A stretch of DNA of 64,000 bases from Halobacteriovorax marinus SJ (GCF_000210915.2 NC_016620.1:682001-746000); one strand, 5' to 3'. Positions 49,781 to 59,654 are shown, counted from the first letter of the stretch. Program-made: numbers and translations. The notes: generated from the sequence alone by a model not told the origin.

Positions 49781-50774
49781 TGGGTCAGTAAGAGTTGATC
49801 TTCTTGGTGGAACTCTAGACCTTGAACCAATTAATTTAATTATTCCAGAGACAATTACTCTTAATCTTGCAACAAGCCTCAAGGCCGAAGTTGAGATTGA
49901 AAAATTCGAAGAGGGGAAAGTTCAGATCCACTCTCTTGATTACAATACTACCGAGACTTATCTCACTGAAGATTTTACGAGTGAGAAGTTAATCGGAGAT
50001 CACTTTGGACACTTTAGTTTTGTTTGCCAGATCTTAGACTACTTTAAATTAAATAGTGGCGTGCGAGTGATTCTTAAGTCGGGCTCTCCTCCAGGGGCCG
50101 GATTAGGTGGTTCTTCATCAATGGGAATTACTCTCTTCGGTGCTATTTGTAAGTATCTTGACCAGGACTTAGATAGAGATAAAGCCGTAAATGTTGTTAG
50201 GGGAATTGAAGGAAGAATGCTTGATTGTGGACCTGCTGGTTACCAAGATTATTATCCTGCCATCTTTGGTGGTGTACTCGCTCTATGCCCAACTCCTGGA
50301 AGCGTTATTGTAGACCAGCTCTTTAATGAAGACTTAAAGAAATTCTTAGAAGGAAGTATTACACTTGTTTACTCAAGACAAACAAGGCTCTCTGGAATTA
50401 CTAACTGGGAAGTGTATAAAGGCTTCTTTGATAGAGATGCTCGAATTAGAAAGGGACTCTCAGATATTGCAAAGCTCAGCCAAGAGGCCTATCAGAAGAT
50501 TAAAAATAGTGACTATGCTCCACTCGCTTCTCTCATCTCTAGAGAGGGTGCCATAAGAAAGGAATTATTTCCTGGAATCGTTTCTGAAAAAATGGATATG
50601 GTGTATAATAAAGTAGTGGAGAAAGTCCCAAGTGCCGGAATGAAAGTTTGTGGTGCCGGTGGTGGTGGTTGCTTTCTCATTGTTCATCCAGCCGATAAAA
50701 AGGAAGATGTCGAAAAAATCATTCAAGAGAATGAAATGGATATCCTTCCATTTGCCATAGAGAAACCTCTTTAA
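49767..50774 (+). CDS. GHMP-family sugar kinase
   Basis: The protein has 335 residues. GHMP motif 1 is RVDLLGGTLDLEP, motif 2 SPPGAGLGGSSSMG and motif 3 MKVCGAGGGGCFL. The family includes heptose-7-phosphate, galacto- and mevalonate kinases; the RxDLxGG opening is closest to heptose- or fucose-type kinases, but I cannot fix the substrate. No heptose pathway partner is beside it. It is coupled to hpt and lies eight bases before the DUF429-like gene. Confidence 0.85.
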   Translation: MAKYSGSVRVDLLGGTLDLEPINLIIPETITLNLATSLKAEVEIEKFEEGKVQIHSLDYNTTETYLTEDFTSEKLIGDHFGHFSFVCQILDYFKLNSGVRVILKSGSPPGAGLGGSSSMGITLFGAICKYLDQDLDRDKAVNVVRGIEGRMLDCGPAGYQDYYPAIFGGVLALCPTPGSVIVDQLFNEDLKKFLEGSITLVYSRQTRLSGITNWEVYKGFFDRDARIRKGLSDIAKLSQEAYQKIKNSDYAPLASLISREGAIRKELFPGIVSEKMDMVYNKVVEKVPSAGMKVCGAGGGGCFLIVHPADKKEDVEKIIQENEMDILPFAIEKPL

Positions 50775-50781
50775 CTAGAGA

Positions 50782-51735
50782 GTGATAGTGAGTGAATCTA
50801 AAAATATTGCAGGAATGAGTATGAAAGGAGGAAGAAAGGATAATTTCTTCTTCTGTCTTATTGAGTATTATGAAGATTCTAAAAGATGGTTTCTAAGATC
50901 AATGCTTCAAGTAAAAGATGAGGAAGGCCTAGAGGGCGATGATGCTATTAGGTCTTGGATTGAAGATTATAAAGTGAATCAATTGGTAGTCGATTTTCCT
51001 CTCACTTGGCCGGCATGTCACTCCTGTGAATTAGATTGTCCAGGTTCAAAGAATTGTCCTGTCGATGAAGTTGTCAGCGTGAGAGATAGAGTAAATTCTA
51101 TTTTAGAAGAAGATACAAAAATCAGAAATCATCATCCTAAGGAGTATGAGCGCTCTAGAAATAAAGATGATGAATTTGATATGGGAAGAGGCTTTTGGGA
51201 TAAAGAGTCTCACGAGCATTTACTATCTCGCTCTTTTAAAAGAAGACTCAAGAAGGGCTTTCTACCTTACTGGAATAGATCAGTTGATTTTTGGATTTGG
51301 AAATACTATTACGATCAATACCTTGAATTGTTTAATTCCTCGTATGATTCGTTTGGAAATACATCCCTTATGATCCTCTCTAGGTTTTCATACTTAAGGC
51401 GACACTTTCCTAGCAATATTGATCTCTACGAAGGCAACGTAAACCTAACTTTGATTGAGTTACTTCGCGGTAAAATTCTTCTCAATAGAGACATTCAAAA
51501 TATGAGTGATATTGAATTAGGTGTAGAGGCCAGATTAGATATCATTAAAAAGATTGAGGCCAAGCTAAATATTTTTATTTATGAACATGATCTTGAGCTT
51601 ATAGTTAAAAACCCTAGGGCCTTTGACTCTTTTATTTTAGCAGTGACAGGGCAGAGAAATCTCTTAGATAAAGTTAGAAACTTTCCTCTTTGGACAATGC
51701 CGTCTCAGACTAGGCTTTTGGTGCCAAAGTTTTAG
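50782..51735 (+). CDS. DUF429-like protein with a Cys cluster
   Basis: The protein has 317 residues and starts at a GTG (a second GTG is two codons on). The opening, a strand near NIAGMSMKGG, then QLVVDFPLTWP, resembles the RNase H-fold DUF429 group. Next comes CHSCELDCPGSKNCP, a C-x2-C-x3-C-x5-C set that probably binds zinc. The segment AFDSFILAVTGQ near the end also fits DUF429. Family assignment is tentative. Confidence 0.6.
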   Translation: MIVSESKNIAGMSMKGGRKDNFFFCLIEYYEDSKRWFLRSMLQVKDEEGLEGDDAIRSWIEDYKVNQLVVDFPLTWPACHSCELDCPGSKNCPVDEVVSVRDRVNSILEEDTKIRNHHPKEYERSRNKDDEFDMGRGFWDKESHEHLLSRSFKRRLKKGFLPYWNRSVDFWIWKYYYDQYLELFNSSYDSFGNTSLMILSRFSYLRRHFPSNIDLYEGNVNLTLIELLRGKILLNRDIQNMSDIELGVEARLDIIKKIEAKLNIFIYEHDLELIVKNPRAFDSFILAVTGQRNLLDKVRNFPLWTMPSQTRLLVPKF

Positions 51736-52186
51736 TATTGTATTGATTAAGGCCAATGAAAGCTAGAAACATTATAGCTCCGGTTAGCGCACAAAGTGGA
51801 TAGAGCCACCCCTTTAATAAACTAGAGAATCCAAATAAAAAGAGTAGTAGCCCTCCCAAGCAGGTTTGGATCTTAATGTACTTTCTCGCAAATTCTTTCT
51901 TCTTCAAAAAGAAAATATAATTAACTCCGTGAACAATGAGAACGCCTACAAACATTATAATGAGTGCTTGCTTTGAAAGCTGGAAGAGTTCATTGTAGAA
52001 ATTGACCGGTATCATTGATTTATCCAGTCCAGGACTCTTCATTACTTCCACAAAGACTTGCTTAAATATTCTAGGGAATGCATCTATCCAAATATAATAA
52101 AAAATGAGAACATCACCTAGAATACAAAAAACTATGGTGATTTTACTTAGAGTTTCCCTCGAAATATTTTTAAATAAATTTTCCAT
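51710..52186 (-). CDS. four-helix membrane protein of unknown function
   Basis: The protein has 158 residues with four hydrophobic helices (about 15-35, 70-92, 105-120, 122-145). It is convergent with the DUF429-like gene, overlapping it by 26 bases, and divergent from the cation exchanger. No family is recognised. Confidence 0.68.
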   Translation of the reverse strand: MENLFKNISRETLSKITIVFCILGDVLIFYYIWIDAFPRIFKQVFVEVMKSPGLDKSMIPVNFYNELFQLSKQALIIMFVGVLIVHGVNYIFFLKKKEFARKYIKIQTCLGGLLLFLFGFSSLLKGWLYPLCALTGAIMFLAFIGLNQYNTKTLAPKA

Positions 52187-52208
52187 AGCTTCATTATAGG
52201 ATAGATTT

Positions 52209-53144
52209 ATGGCCCTTCAAGTAGTTTTATTAATATTATCTATTGTAATGCTGTACTATGGTGCTGAGTTTGCCCTTGAGTCTGCAGAGAAGATTGGTCT
52301 CTATCTTGGTATGTCTCCACTTGTTATCGGACTTCTCATTGTTGGATTTGGAACATCTCTTCCTGAATTCTTTGTTTCACAGCTAGCGTGTCTAAGAGGG
52401 GAGAGTCCAATTGCTCTTGGAAATATCATTGGATCAAATATTGCGAACCTCTTTTTAATAATGGGTGTTGCTGGATTATTTGTACCTCTTCATTTGGCCA
52501 GACATGAAATTAAGGCCCAACTCTACTTTCATATTGTCCTTACGGGAATTCTCTCTATTCTTTTATTTCAAGCGAAGCTCTATTGGTGGGGGACGGCATT
52601 GCTGGTCGCTTTCTTTGCGATATACCTTTGGAATACGTTTAGAGAGATGAAAAAGCAAAGGCATCTTAGAACTGTTGCCAAAGAAGATCTTGAACATGAG
52701 ATGGGCCCAATGCTCTATATAAAACTCATCATCGGATTCATACTTCTCTTCTATGGGGGAGATCTACTCGTTTCTTCAGGTTCAAAAGTTGGAGTAATGC
52801 TAGGAATTTCTACTTACGTTATTTCAGCAGTATTTGTTGCCTTTGGGACTTCATTCCCTGAGCTTGTTACAGCGATACTTGCTTGCGTAAAAAAGAAAGA
52901 TACTGACCTTATTACTGGAAATATAATAGGTTCAAATATTTTTAATGTGGCCTTTGTTCTAGGTTCTCTTGGTTTCTATGATATTTCTATAGGGCAGAGC
53001 TACTCTCTTGAAGTCTACGTTCTAATTTTCGCATCTGTTTTTCTGATTGCACTAGCACTCTTTAAAAGAAACTTTTATAAGCTATCGGGATTTGTCTTTC
53101 TTGCGACATATCTTGGTGTTGTCTATCAATGGATTAGTGCTTAA
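52209..53144 (+). CDS. calcium/sodium antiporter (CaCA family, YrbG-like)
   Basis: The protein has 311 residues and about ten helices in two inverted halves. The two alpha-repeats are GFGTSLPEFFVSQLA...LGNIIGSNIANLFLIMG and AFGTSFPELVTAILA...TGNIIGSNIFNVAFVLG. The conserved Glu of each GTSxPE is present. It probably expels Ca2+ using Na+ or H+. It is a single gene. Confidence 0.92.
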   Translation: MALQVVLLILSIVMLYYGAEFALESAEKIGLYLGMSPLVIGLLIVGFGTSLPEFFVSQLACLRGESPIALGNIIGSNIANLFLIMGVAGLFVPLHLARHEIKAQLYFHIVLTGILSILLFQAKLYWWGTALLVAFFAIYLWNTFREMKKQRHLRTVAKEDLEHEMGPMLYIKLIIGFILLFYGGDLLVSSGSKVGVMLGISTYVISAVFVAFGTSFPELVTAILACVKKKDTDLITGNIIGSNIFNVAFVLGSLGFYDISIGQSYSLEVYVLIFASVFLIALALFKRNFYKLSGFVFLATYLGVVYQWISA

Positions 53145-53168
53145 GGCATAGTTCAAAAATCTAAGAGG

Positions 53169-54551
53169 CTATTCAACTTCTAGTGGGTAGCCTTGAGTGA
53201 TATTTATATACTTAAGATACTTCTTTAGAATCCAGTGACGTATTAGTCTTATAGTATAGGTATTGGAGAAGTTCTTAGTTCTCCATTTTTCGCCAGAGCC
53301 TAATTTTACATTATATTCATCGAGGTTGTCATAGAGATATGTTTGTCTTGTCACACTTAGTGGGATACCTGGATAGATTCTAGTAAAATATCCTCTGAGA
53401 ATCTTTAACATTCTGAGAGTCTCATAAAAGTTAAACCAGGTTTCACCGGGGAAGCCGATGAGTATTTGAGCATGAACTTCTATATTTGAATTCTTAGTAT
53501 GTTTTACAGTCTCTAAAATTTCAGAGAGCTTGTAGCGCTTCTTCATGAGGTTTAGAACATTCTGTGATCCAGATTCTATCCCATAATTTATATAGGTACA
53601 TCCAGCGTCTCTCATCTTCTTTAAAAGGGCAGGAGTGAGTTTATTACTGATACGGCAGAAGCCATGCCAATAGAAGGTATGCTTCTCTTCGAGAATAATG
53701 TCACACATATCCTCTAATAGACGATGGTTCCCATTCATAAGGGAGTCAACAATTCGAAATTGATTTACTCCATAGTTATCATAATGATATTTAAACTCAT
53801 CTACAATTTGCCTTGCAGATTTTGTTCTAAAGCTCACCCAGTAATTTGTCTCAGAACAGAAAGTACACTTAGCAACACAACCACGACTAAATTCAACAGG
53901 GAAACCATTAGAAGTGTAGCGGTCTAGATCAAATTTAGAAAAGTCGGGAATAGGAAGGTCTTTTATATTTAAAAGAGGCCTCTTCTTTCCCCAGATTACT
54001 TCACCACTTTTATTAAAGTAAACAGCTCCTAGAATCTCATCCCTCTCTTCATCTGAGCTCCAATATTCTAGAATTTCTGTCGTCGTCTGCTCACCCTCTC
54101 CCATGATAGCCGCATCAACTAACTTTAATTTGAAAAGCTCTGTCGCTAGAGGTTCATCGACTCGAGCTCCACTAATAAATATTTTTAGTTCTGGAAAAAT
54201 TCTTCTCAGATTTTGAATGACGATCATTGTTGGGTGGGAGTTAGAATTGTAAATACTAAAGCCAATAGCATCTAGTTTTTGCGAGAGAATATCTTTAACC
54301 AGCTTAAAGAGATAGGTTTTTATAAGTGGGTAAATTTCTTTCTTAAAAACTTCAATCTCGGCCCACTTTGGACTTTCATCCATGAGCCAAAGTTCACCAT
54401 GCTTATCTTTAATTTGATCATAAATATAGGCATTGTAGTCAAAGAGTGAAACTTCGTGCCCTTCTCTCTCTATTACTGCACTAATACAGGTAATCCCAAG
54501 TGGGGGATTATATGGGATCCATGCAGGAAGAAAGGCCAAGCCAACTTTCAT
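53169..54551 (-). CDS. B12-binding radical SAM protein (BchE/P-methylase-like)
   Basis: The protein has 460 residues. The N-terminal 150 form a Rossmann-like cobalamin-binding domain (PPLGITCISAVIEREGHEVSLFD). The radical SAM cluster is CVAKCTFC (C-x3-C-x2-C) preceded by FSRG. The C-terminal part includes YGIESGSQNVLNLMKKR and IGFPGET. Members of the class methylate or cyclise many substrates. The substrate is unknown and no biosynthetic neighbour helps. Confidence 0.87.
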   Translation of the reverse strand: MKVGLAFLPAWIPYNPPLGITCISAVIEREGHEVSLFDYNAYIYDQIKDKHGELWLMDESPKWAEIEVFKKEIYPLIKTYLFKLVKDILSQKLDAIGFSIYNSNSHPTMIVIQNLRRIFPELKIFISGARVDEPLATELFKLKLVDAAIMGEGEQTTTEILEYWSSDEERDEILGAVYFNKSGEVIWGKKRPLLNIKDLPIPDFSKFDLDRYTSNGFPVEFSRGCVAKCTFCSETNYWVSFRTKSARQIVDEFKYHYDNYGVNQFRIVDSLMNGNHRLLEDMCDIILEEKHTFYWHGFCRISNKLTPALLKKMRDAGCTYINYGIESGSQNVLNLMKKRYKLSEILETVKHTKNSNIEVHAQILIGFPGETWFNFYETLRMLKILRGYFTRIYPGIPLSVTRQTYLYDNLDEYNVKLGSGEKWRTKNFSNTYTIRLIRHWILKKYLKYINITQGYPLEVE

Positions 54552-54608
54552 TTCTACTCATTGTTAAGGTAAAAAACTATTTTATAGTATGTTAGAAAAA
54601 AATAAAAG

Positions 54609-55088
54609 CTATTTAAGTAAGTTCTTAATATCACTCTCAAGTGACTCAGGCTTACTCGTCGGTGCAAACCTCGTAATCTTTGCGCCATCTTTTGAGACTA
54701 GGAATTTAGTAAAATTCCACTTGATTTTCTTAGAGCCAAGAAGTCCAGGAGCTTGTTCTTTTAGGTATTGATAGAGGGGATGTGTTCCATCTCCATTAAC
54801 ATCGATTTTATCAAAAAGAGGGAAGCTAATATTAAATTGCAGATCACAAAAAGATGCAATCTCTTCATTACTACCTGGTTCCTGAGATCCGAATTGGTTA
54901 CATGGAAAGGCAAGCACTTCTAGACCTTGATCTTTATACTTCTTATAAAGTTCCTGAAGGCCTTCGTACTGGGGAGTGAATCCACACTTAGAAGCTGTAT
55001 TTACGATTAGGAGAACTTTATCTTTATATTCAGAGAGATCGATTTCTTCATTCTTATTATTCTTCACTTTGTAATCGTAAATGCTCAT
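54609..55088 (-). CDS. glutathione peroxidase-type thiol peroxidase
   Basis: The ATG at 55088 has AGGAG seven bases upstream and gives the usual 159 residues; the longer frame runs into smpB. The catalytic Cys is in VNTASKCGFTPQYEGL, Gln in FPCNQFGSQEPGS and Trp-Asn in IKWNFTKFLV. It has a Cys rather than selenocysteine and reduces peroxides with thioredoxin or glutathione. It follows smpB by 13 bases. Confidence 0.93.
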   Translation of the reverse strand: MSIYDYKVKNNKNEEIDLSEYKDKVLLIVNTASKCGFTPQYEGLQELYKKYKDQGLEVLAFPCNQFGSQEPGSNEEIASFCDLQFNISFPLFDKIDVNGDGTHPLYQYLKEQAPGLLGSKKIKWNFTKFLVSKDGAKITRFAPTSKPESLESDIKNLLK

Positions 55089-55101
55089 GGAATTCTCCTT
55101 A

Positions 55102-55551
55102 TTACTCGTAAATACCTTTTTGTAGTTTTCTTTGAACAGTCTTCTTCTGTTCATCAGCTCGCTTATCGTGTAACTTCTTACCGCGCCCAAGGGCAATTTC
55201 AAGCTTCACATTTGAGCCTTTAAAATAAATCATTGTTGGAACAATTGTTAGGTTCTGCGCTTTCATCTTATGAAAGAGTTTCGTGATCTCTTTGGCATTT
55301 AGTAAGAGTTTACGCTTTCTATCCTCTACATGATTATTAATATTTCCAAACTCGTATTGAGGGATTTTAATATTAAAGGCCCACACTTCACCATTACCAT
55401 CGATAGTAATATGTGACTCAGCAATGGAGACTTTTCCATTTCTAAGACTCTTAACTTCTGTTCCAACTAGAACAATACCGGCCTCTAACTTATCTTCTAA
55501 TTGATAGTCAAAGTGCGCACGTTTATTTTTTGCTATGACTTTTATTCCCAT
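55102..55551 (-). CDS. smpB: SsrA-binding protein SmpB
   Basis: The protein has 149 residues. The OB-fold opens with IAKNKRAHFDYQLEDKLEAGIVLVGTEVKSLRNGKVSI and the basic C-terminal tail (DKRADEQKKTVQRKLQ) that enters the mRNA channel is present. It carries tmRNA to stalled ribosomes. No ssrA gene is beside it. It sits in a run with the porin-like gene, rsmA and tsaD. Confidence 0.96.
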   Translation of the reverse strand: MGIKVIAKNKRAHFDYQLEDKLEAGIVLVGTEVKSLRNGKVSIAESHITIDGNGEVWAFNIKIPQYEFGNINNHVEDRKRKLLLNAKEITKLFHKMKAQNLTIVPTMIYFKGSNVKLEIALGRGKKLHDKRADEQKKTVQRKLQKGIYE

Positions 55552-55557
55552 ATAAAC

Positions 55558-56877
55558 CTAGTAATTGAAAGTTAGTCCAACGGAGCCAACGAGGATGGAT
55601 CCTCCAATCTTATATCCTGGTGCACCTATTTTATTGCCCGGGTCTCCATTCTCTAGACCAGGAGTCTTTGTAACACTCTGATCCTTAAGCATATGATACT
55701 GCAGAGAACCACCAAGCTGTAGTGGAAAATCAAAGAATTTACTCTTGTATAGGGCCCCCGCCGCTAAAATAGTTGAATCCGCATCAAGGGAGTTACCTGA
55801 TCCGCTAAAGTCTCCCTCTATTGGAGTAGGCTTATAGGCAAGACCTAGGTCTAGTTCAATATTCTCTGTTACATTAATTCCCATACCAACTTTTGGTACA
55901 AAGATATCTTTTACTTTTAGAACTTCATAATCACTACTTGGTTGAATTCCACCGCCACGCTTGGCCACTCTCATTAAAGGAGTCTTGTAGTTGCCCCACA
56001 TTTGATATTCAACTAAGCCGTAGAGTTTTAGCATTCCTAGTCTTGTTCCTGTTCCAAGTCTAAAGATATGTGGATCGTAGAAAATCATAGAAGTAATGTT
56101 GAGATCGAGAATATAGTCCGTTGTAGTAGAGATCGAAACCTTACCAAAGGCATTGGCCTCTAAGTTATTCTTCATTTCTTGCTGATAAGAGAAGTAGAGC
56201 TGAAAGTCATCACTAGGGCGATAGATCGTTGAGAATAAAAGTCCAAGTGAAGGCTTAACTTTTGATTTCATAGAGCCGTATGATCCGTAGTCACTTTGAA
56301 TTGAGACATTCGTATCAGCAGTGGCCGCCGCTTGAAACCCTAGTTGTGCTCCCAAACTAAATGCCCAGCTATCACCAAGCTTCTTGGCGTAGTTAAAAAG
56401 TGCTAGCGCTCTTCTATAGCGAGAGCGGTACATAATATATTCAGGTAAGAAAGCATTCCCTGAGTTTGTTTCAATTAATGATCCCACTGGAGTACTAAGG
56501 CTTACTGCAATTGTTCCAAGTTCTTTTGCAAGAGGAAGAGCAATATGCAAAGAGGCGCTATAGTATTTCTGATAAGATGTTGAGACAGATCCAACTTCTT
56601 CATCGAGAGCAGGGTCTTGAAAAGAATCATTTTTAATAACGACACCATTGATTGGCTCAAAGTCTGTCACTGTTGAAGAGAGTGAAGTCGAGAAGTTAAA
56701 AGTATCACTAAAGGCCATCTGCGCTGGGGCGTAGTAATTATTGGCCGGATCGTGTGGATTTAAATTGGCCTGATTTCCAATTCCTCTCGTCGTTACATGA
56801 GTACCAAAGAACTCAAAGTAATTTGCTTGAGTGCTTAGAGATATTAAAAGTAAAAGTGTAGGGATTAAACTCTTCAT
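55558..56877 (-). CDS. OmpP1/FadL-family outer-membrane protein
   Basis: The ATG at 56877 gives a signal peptide (MKSLIPTLLLLISLSTQA) and 439 residues; the longer frame enters rsmA. The mature N terminus (TTRGIGNQANLNPHDPANNYYAPAQMAF) resembles the FadL plug with its NPA-type motif, followed by about 14 amphipathic strands and an aromatic-rich end (GSVGLTFNY, final Tyr). It would take up hydrophobic molecules, such as prey fatty acids. Confidence 0.85.
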   Translation of the reverse strand: MKSLIPTLLLLISLSTQANYFEFFGTHVTTRGIGNQANLNPHDPANNYYAPAQMAFSDTFNFSTSLSSTVTDFEPINGVVIKNDSFQDPALDEEVGSVSTSYQKYYSASLHIALPLAKELGTIAVSLSTPVGSLIETNSGNAFLPEYIMYRSRYRRALALFNYAKKLGDSWAFSLGAQLGFQAAATADTNVSIQSDYGSYGSMKSKVKPSLGLLFSTIYRPSDDFQLYFSYQQEMKNNLEANAFGKVSISTTTDYILDLNITSMIFYDPHIFRLGTGTRLGMLKLYGLVEYQMWGNYKTPLMRVAKRGGGIQPSSDYEVLKVKDIFVPKVGMGINVTENIELDLGLAYKPTPIEGDFSGSGNSLDADSTILAAGALYKSKFFDFPLQLGGSLQYHMLKDQSVTKTPGLENGDPGNKIGAPGYKIGGSILVGSVGLTFNY

Positions 56878-56878
56878 A

Positions 56879-57682
56879 CTATCTAAGTTCCTTATAAAGA
56901 TTTTGGATAATTTCCAGGGAAAATGACTCCGCTCTATCAGTTCTAAGTACACCACTTTTTTCAAATGCATCTGCTAATTTCTCTGGAGAGTAGTGAGACT
57001 TTAAAACACTGCCTAATTGTTTTCTTTTAAATTGAAATAACTTTCTTAAAAAACTTTCAAATTGCTTAAATTCACTAAGAGCGATAACGGGATTCTCTCT
57101 TCGTTTAAAACTCACTACCGTAGAGTCAACCTTTGGTGGAGGTTGGAAGGCCCCTGGAGGAGCCTGGCAAAGAACACTGACATCAAAGTAAGTTTGAGAG
57201 AGCACAAGTAGTGAGCCCATAGACTTATTCTTCTTTGGATTCATAAAAGAAATCACTTTGTCAGCAACTTCTCTTTGAAACATCAGAGTCATATATTTTA
57301 TTTGAGGAGCTTTAATAAAACTAATTAAGAGGGGAACACTTACGTTATAAGGTAAGTTTGAAACGAGCCAAATATCTTTATTATTAATTTCTTTTTGCTC
57401 AAAGAAATCTTCTAAATGAATTTCAAGCGCATCACTTAATGTGATCGCTTCACTTGGAATAAATTGCTCCAAGTATTCAGGGAAGCGCTTATCTTTTTCA
57501 ATAACGAAGAAAGGAAGCTCGTGCTTGGCCAAGAATTCCGTTAAGATTCCCGGTCCTGGACCAACTTCGATGATGGCCTGAGCCTCTTCTTTAAAATCAT
57601 TGGTAATACTATCTATGACATTTTGACTTCTTAAAAAGTGTTGGCCTAAATTCTTATCGGCCCATGGAAGTGTCTTTGTCAC
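56879..57682 (-). CDS. rsmA: 16S rRNA dimethyladenosine transferase RsmA/KsgA
   Basis: The protein has 267 residues. The features are KNLGQHFLRSQNVI, motif I VGPGPGILTEFL, the catalytic NLPYNVSVPLL and the PPPKVDSTVV loop. It dimethylates two adenines of helix 45. It starts with GTG sharing one base with the tsaD stop (TAGTG). Confidence 0.96.
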   Translation of the reverse strand: MTKTLPWADKNLGQHFLRSQNVIDSITNDFKEEAQAIIEVGPGPGILTEFLAKHELPFFVIEKDKRFPEYLEQFIPSEAITLSDALEIHLEDFFEQKEINNKDIWLVSNLPYNVSVPLLISFIKAPQIKYMTLMFQREVADKVISFMNPKKNKSMGSLLVLSQTYFDVSVLCQAPPGAFQPPPKVDSTVVSFKRRENPVIALSEFKQFESFLRKLFQFKRKQLGSVLKSHYSPEKLADAFEKSGVLRTDRAESFSLEIIQNLYKELR

Positions 57683-58767
57683 TAGAGTTGTCCTTGTTTT
57701 AAAAGATCTTTCTTAGAGATGTAGCGTCCCTTAGCATCGAGAGTTAAGCACTCTGGAAAAGAGATCGCATCTTGTTCAATTCTATGGGCGTAATTGGCCA
57801 CCATTGCTCCGTTATCCGTACAAAATGCAGGTTGAACGAAGAAGACGTCTTTGTAAGTTTCAATAAGAACTTTTCTAAGATAACTATTGCAAGCAACTCC
57901 ACCACCCACGACAACTTCAAGTTTTTGCGGGTAGCGCTCATTAACTGCTTTCATGGCATATTTGAGCTTAAGCTTTAAGGCCCCAACAATGGCATGCTGA
58001 TAAGAGGCGCAGACATCTTTTAAGTCCTGCGAATATTGATCTCCACCAGGATGCTTTATATGTGGATTCTTTTCAACAAAGAGTCTAAGGGCCGTCTTAA
58101 CTCCGGAGTAACTTAGGCGACAGTCAGCTGAGCTCTTAAGGCCAATTGGAAAATTATACTTGAGAGGATCACCAAGTTTGGCCAGATCATCAATGATTTT
58201 TCCAGCAGGGTAACCAAGTCCAAGAATCTTTCCACCTTTATCAAAGGCCTCTCCTGCGGCATCGTCAATCGTTGAGCCGAGAACCTCAAAGTCTCTCTGG
58301 GACTTCACTAAGAGATAGAGAGAGTGTCCACCAGAAACGAGTAGACCAATATAAGGGTACTTCGTCGTTCTTGAGAGGTGAATGGCCTCTAAGTGAGCAA
58401 AGAGATGGTTCACAGGTATGATTGGTTTTTCAAAAATAAGTGAAAGTGTCTTGGCCGTATTGAGACCAGTGAGCAATGGACCTAAGAGTCCGGGCTGAGT
58501 CGTCACGCCAATGGCCGCAACTTGCTCCATTTTCATATTTACTGACTCGAGGGTCTGCTTTAGAAGGGGAACGAGTTTGGCGAGGTGATTACGCGCTGCA
58601 ATCTCTGGCACAACTCCGCCCCACTTACTTAAAAGATCTTCTTGAGAAAAGGACTTCTGTGTGATGACACTTGGAGGTGTATCTAAATCCTTGGAATCAG
58701 TTTCAATAATGGCAATAGATGTATCGTCACAACTGGTTTCGATACCTAAAATAAACTTTGTAGTCAT
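57682..58767 (-). CDS. tsaD: tRNA threonylcarbamoyltransferase subunit TsaD
   Basis: The protein has 361 residues. The features are GIETSCDDTSIA, the metal site HLFAHLEAIH, VSGGHSLYLL and the C-terminal NGAMVANYA. It makes t6A at position 37 of ANN-decoding tRNAs with TsaB, C and E. Coupled to rsmA, as is common. No tsaB/E is in this window. Confidence 0.97.
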   Translation of the reverse strand: MTTKFILGIETSCDDTSIAIIETDSKDLDTPPSVITQKSFSQEDLLSKWGGVVPEIAARNHLAKLVPLLKQTLESVNMKMEQVAAIGVTTQPGLLGPLLTGLNTAKTLSLIFEKPIIPVNHLFAHLEAIHLSRTTKYPYIGLLVSGGHSLYLLVKSQRDFEVLGSTIDDAAGEAFDKGGKILGLGYPAGKIIDDLAKLGDPLKYNFPIGLKSSADCRLSYSGVKTALRLFVEKNPHIKHPGGDQYSQDLKDVCASYQHAIVGALKLKLKYAMKAVNERYPQKLEVVVGGGVACNSYLRKVLIETYKDVFFVQPAFCTDNGAMVANYAHRIEQDAISFPECLTLDAKGRYISKKDLLKQGQL

Positions 58768-58826
58768 AGAATCAAAATCCTAGCATAATAGTCTGTATTT
58801 ATTAAATCTTTTAAGGTTTTAAGTCT

Positions 58827-59654
58827 ATGAAAAAGCTCTTTCTTCTATTGTTTCTGGCATTTTTAACTGGATGTTCATCTCTTTTCTACTATCCTACAAA
58901 ATACTTTTACGCCGATCCAAAGAAGCATAGCGTGCACTATGAAGATGTGGACTTTCTCTCTACTGATGGAACTCAGTTACATGGCTGGTTTATGTCGGAT
59001 AAAGAGGAGAAGAAGAAAAAGGGACTTATCCTCTTCTTTCACGGCAATGCTCAAAATATAACCTCTCACTGGCTTAACTTAGGTTGGATTGTAAAGGAGG
59101 GTTATGACGTTTTCATTTTTGACTATAGAGGCTACGGACTCTCTAAGGGTCAATCAAATCAACAAGGACTAAATAAGGATTCTATCGCCGCGCTAAAGTG
59201 GGCGAGGGAGAAGTCTAAGGATTATCCTAAATTTATTGTCTACGCTCAGTCACTTGGTGGGGCAGTGAGTATGAGGGCCATGAAAGATATCGACTTTAGA
59301 GATGAGATTGATCTCTATGTACTGGACTCAACTTTTAGTTCATACCAAGATATCGCCTTTGATAAATTAAGACATGCAGGAGTTTTCGTTGTGCTTAGTC
59401 CTCTTGCTTATATTTTAGTTTCTGATGAGTATGGGCCTTATAAGAATCTTGATATTTTTAAGATGCCCATTCTTATGATTCATGGAAAGAAAGATAGAGT
59501 CGTTCCCTATAAATTTGGAGAAGAGATTTATTCTAAATTAAAAACGCCAAAGAAGTGGTGGTGGGCGATTGAAGATGGCTCCCATACTGATGTCTTTCAT
59601 CCAAAGCATTTACAGTATAGGGCCAAGTTCGTAGACTTTTTAAAAGGAATCTAA
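58827..59654 (+). CDS. lipoprotein alpha/beta hydrolase (BEM46/YfhR-like)
   Basis: The protein has 275 residues with a lipoprotein signal (LTGCSS). The motifs are the oxyanion LFFHGNAQNI, DYRGYGLSKG, the nucleophile elbow YAQSLGGAVS, the acid GKKDRVVP and the catalytic His in EDGSHTDVF. The family acts on esters or peptides; the substrate is unknown. It is convergent with the tetraheme gene, overlapping its end by four bases. Confidence 0.87.
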   Translation: MKKLFLLLFLAFLTGCSSLFYYPTKYFYADPKKHSVHYEDVDFLSTDGTQLHGWFMSDKEEKKKKGLILFFHGNAQNITSHWLNLGWIVKEGYDVFIFDYRGYGLSKGQSNQQGLNKDSIAALKWAREKSKDYPKFIVYAQSLGGAVSMRAMKDIDFRDEIDLYVLDSTFSSYQDIAFDKLRHAGVFVVLSPLAYILVSDEYGPYKNLDIFKMPILMIHGKKDRVVPYKFGEEIYSKLKTPKKWWWAIEDGSHTDVFHPKHLQYRAKFVDFLKGI

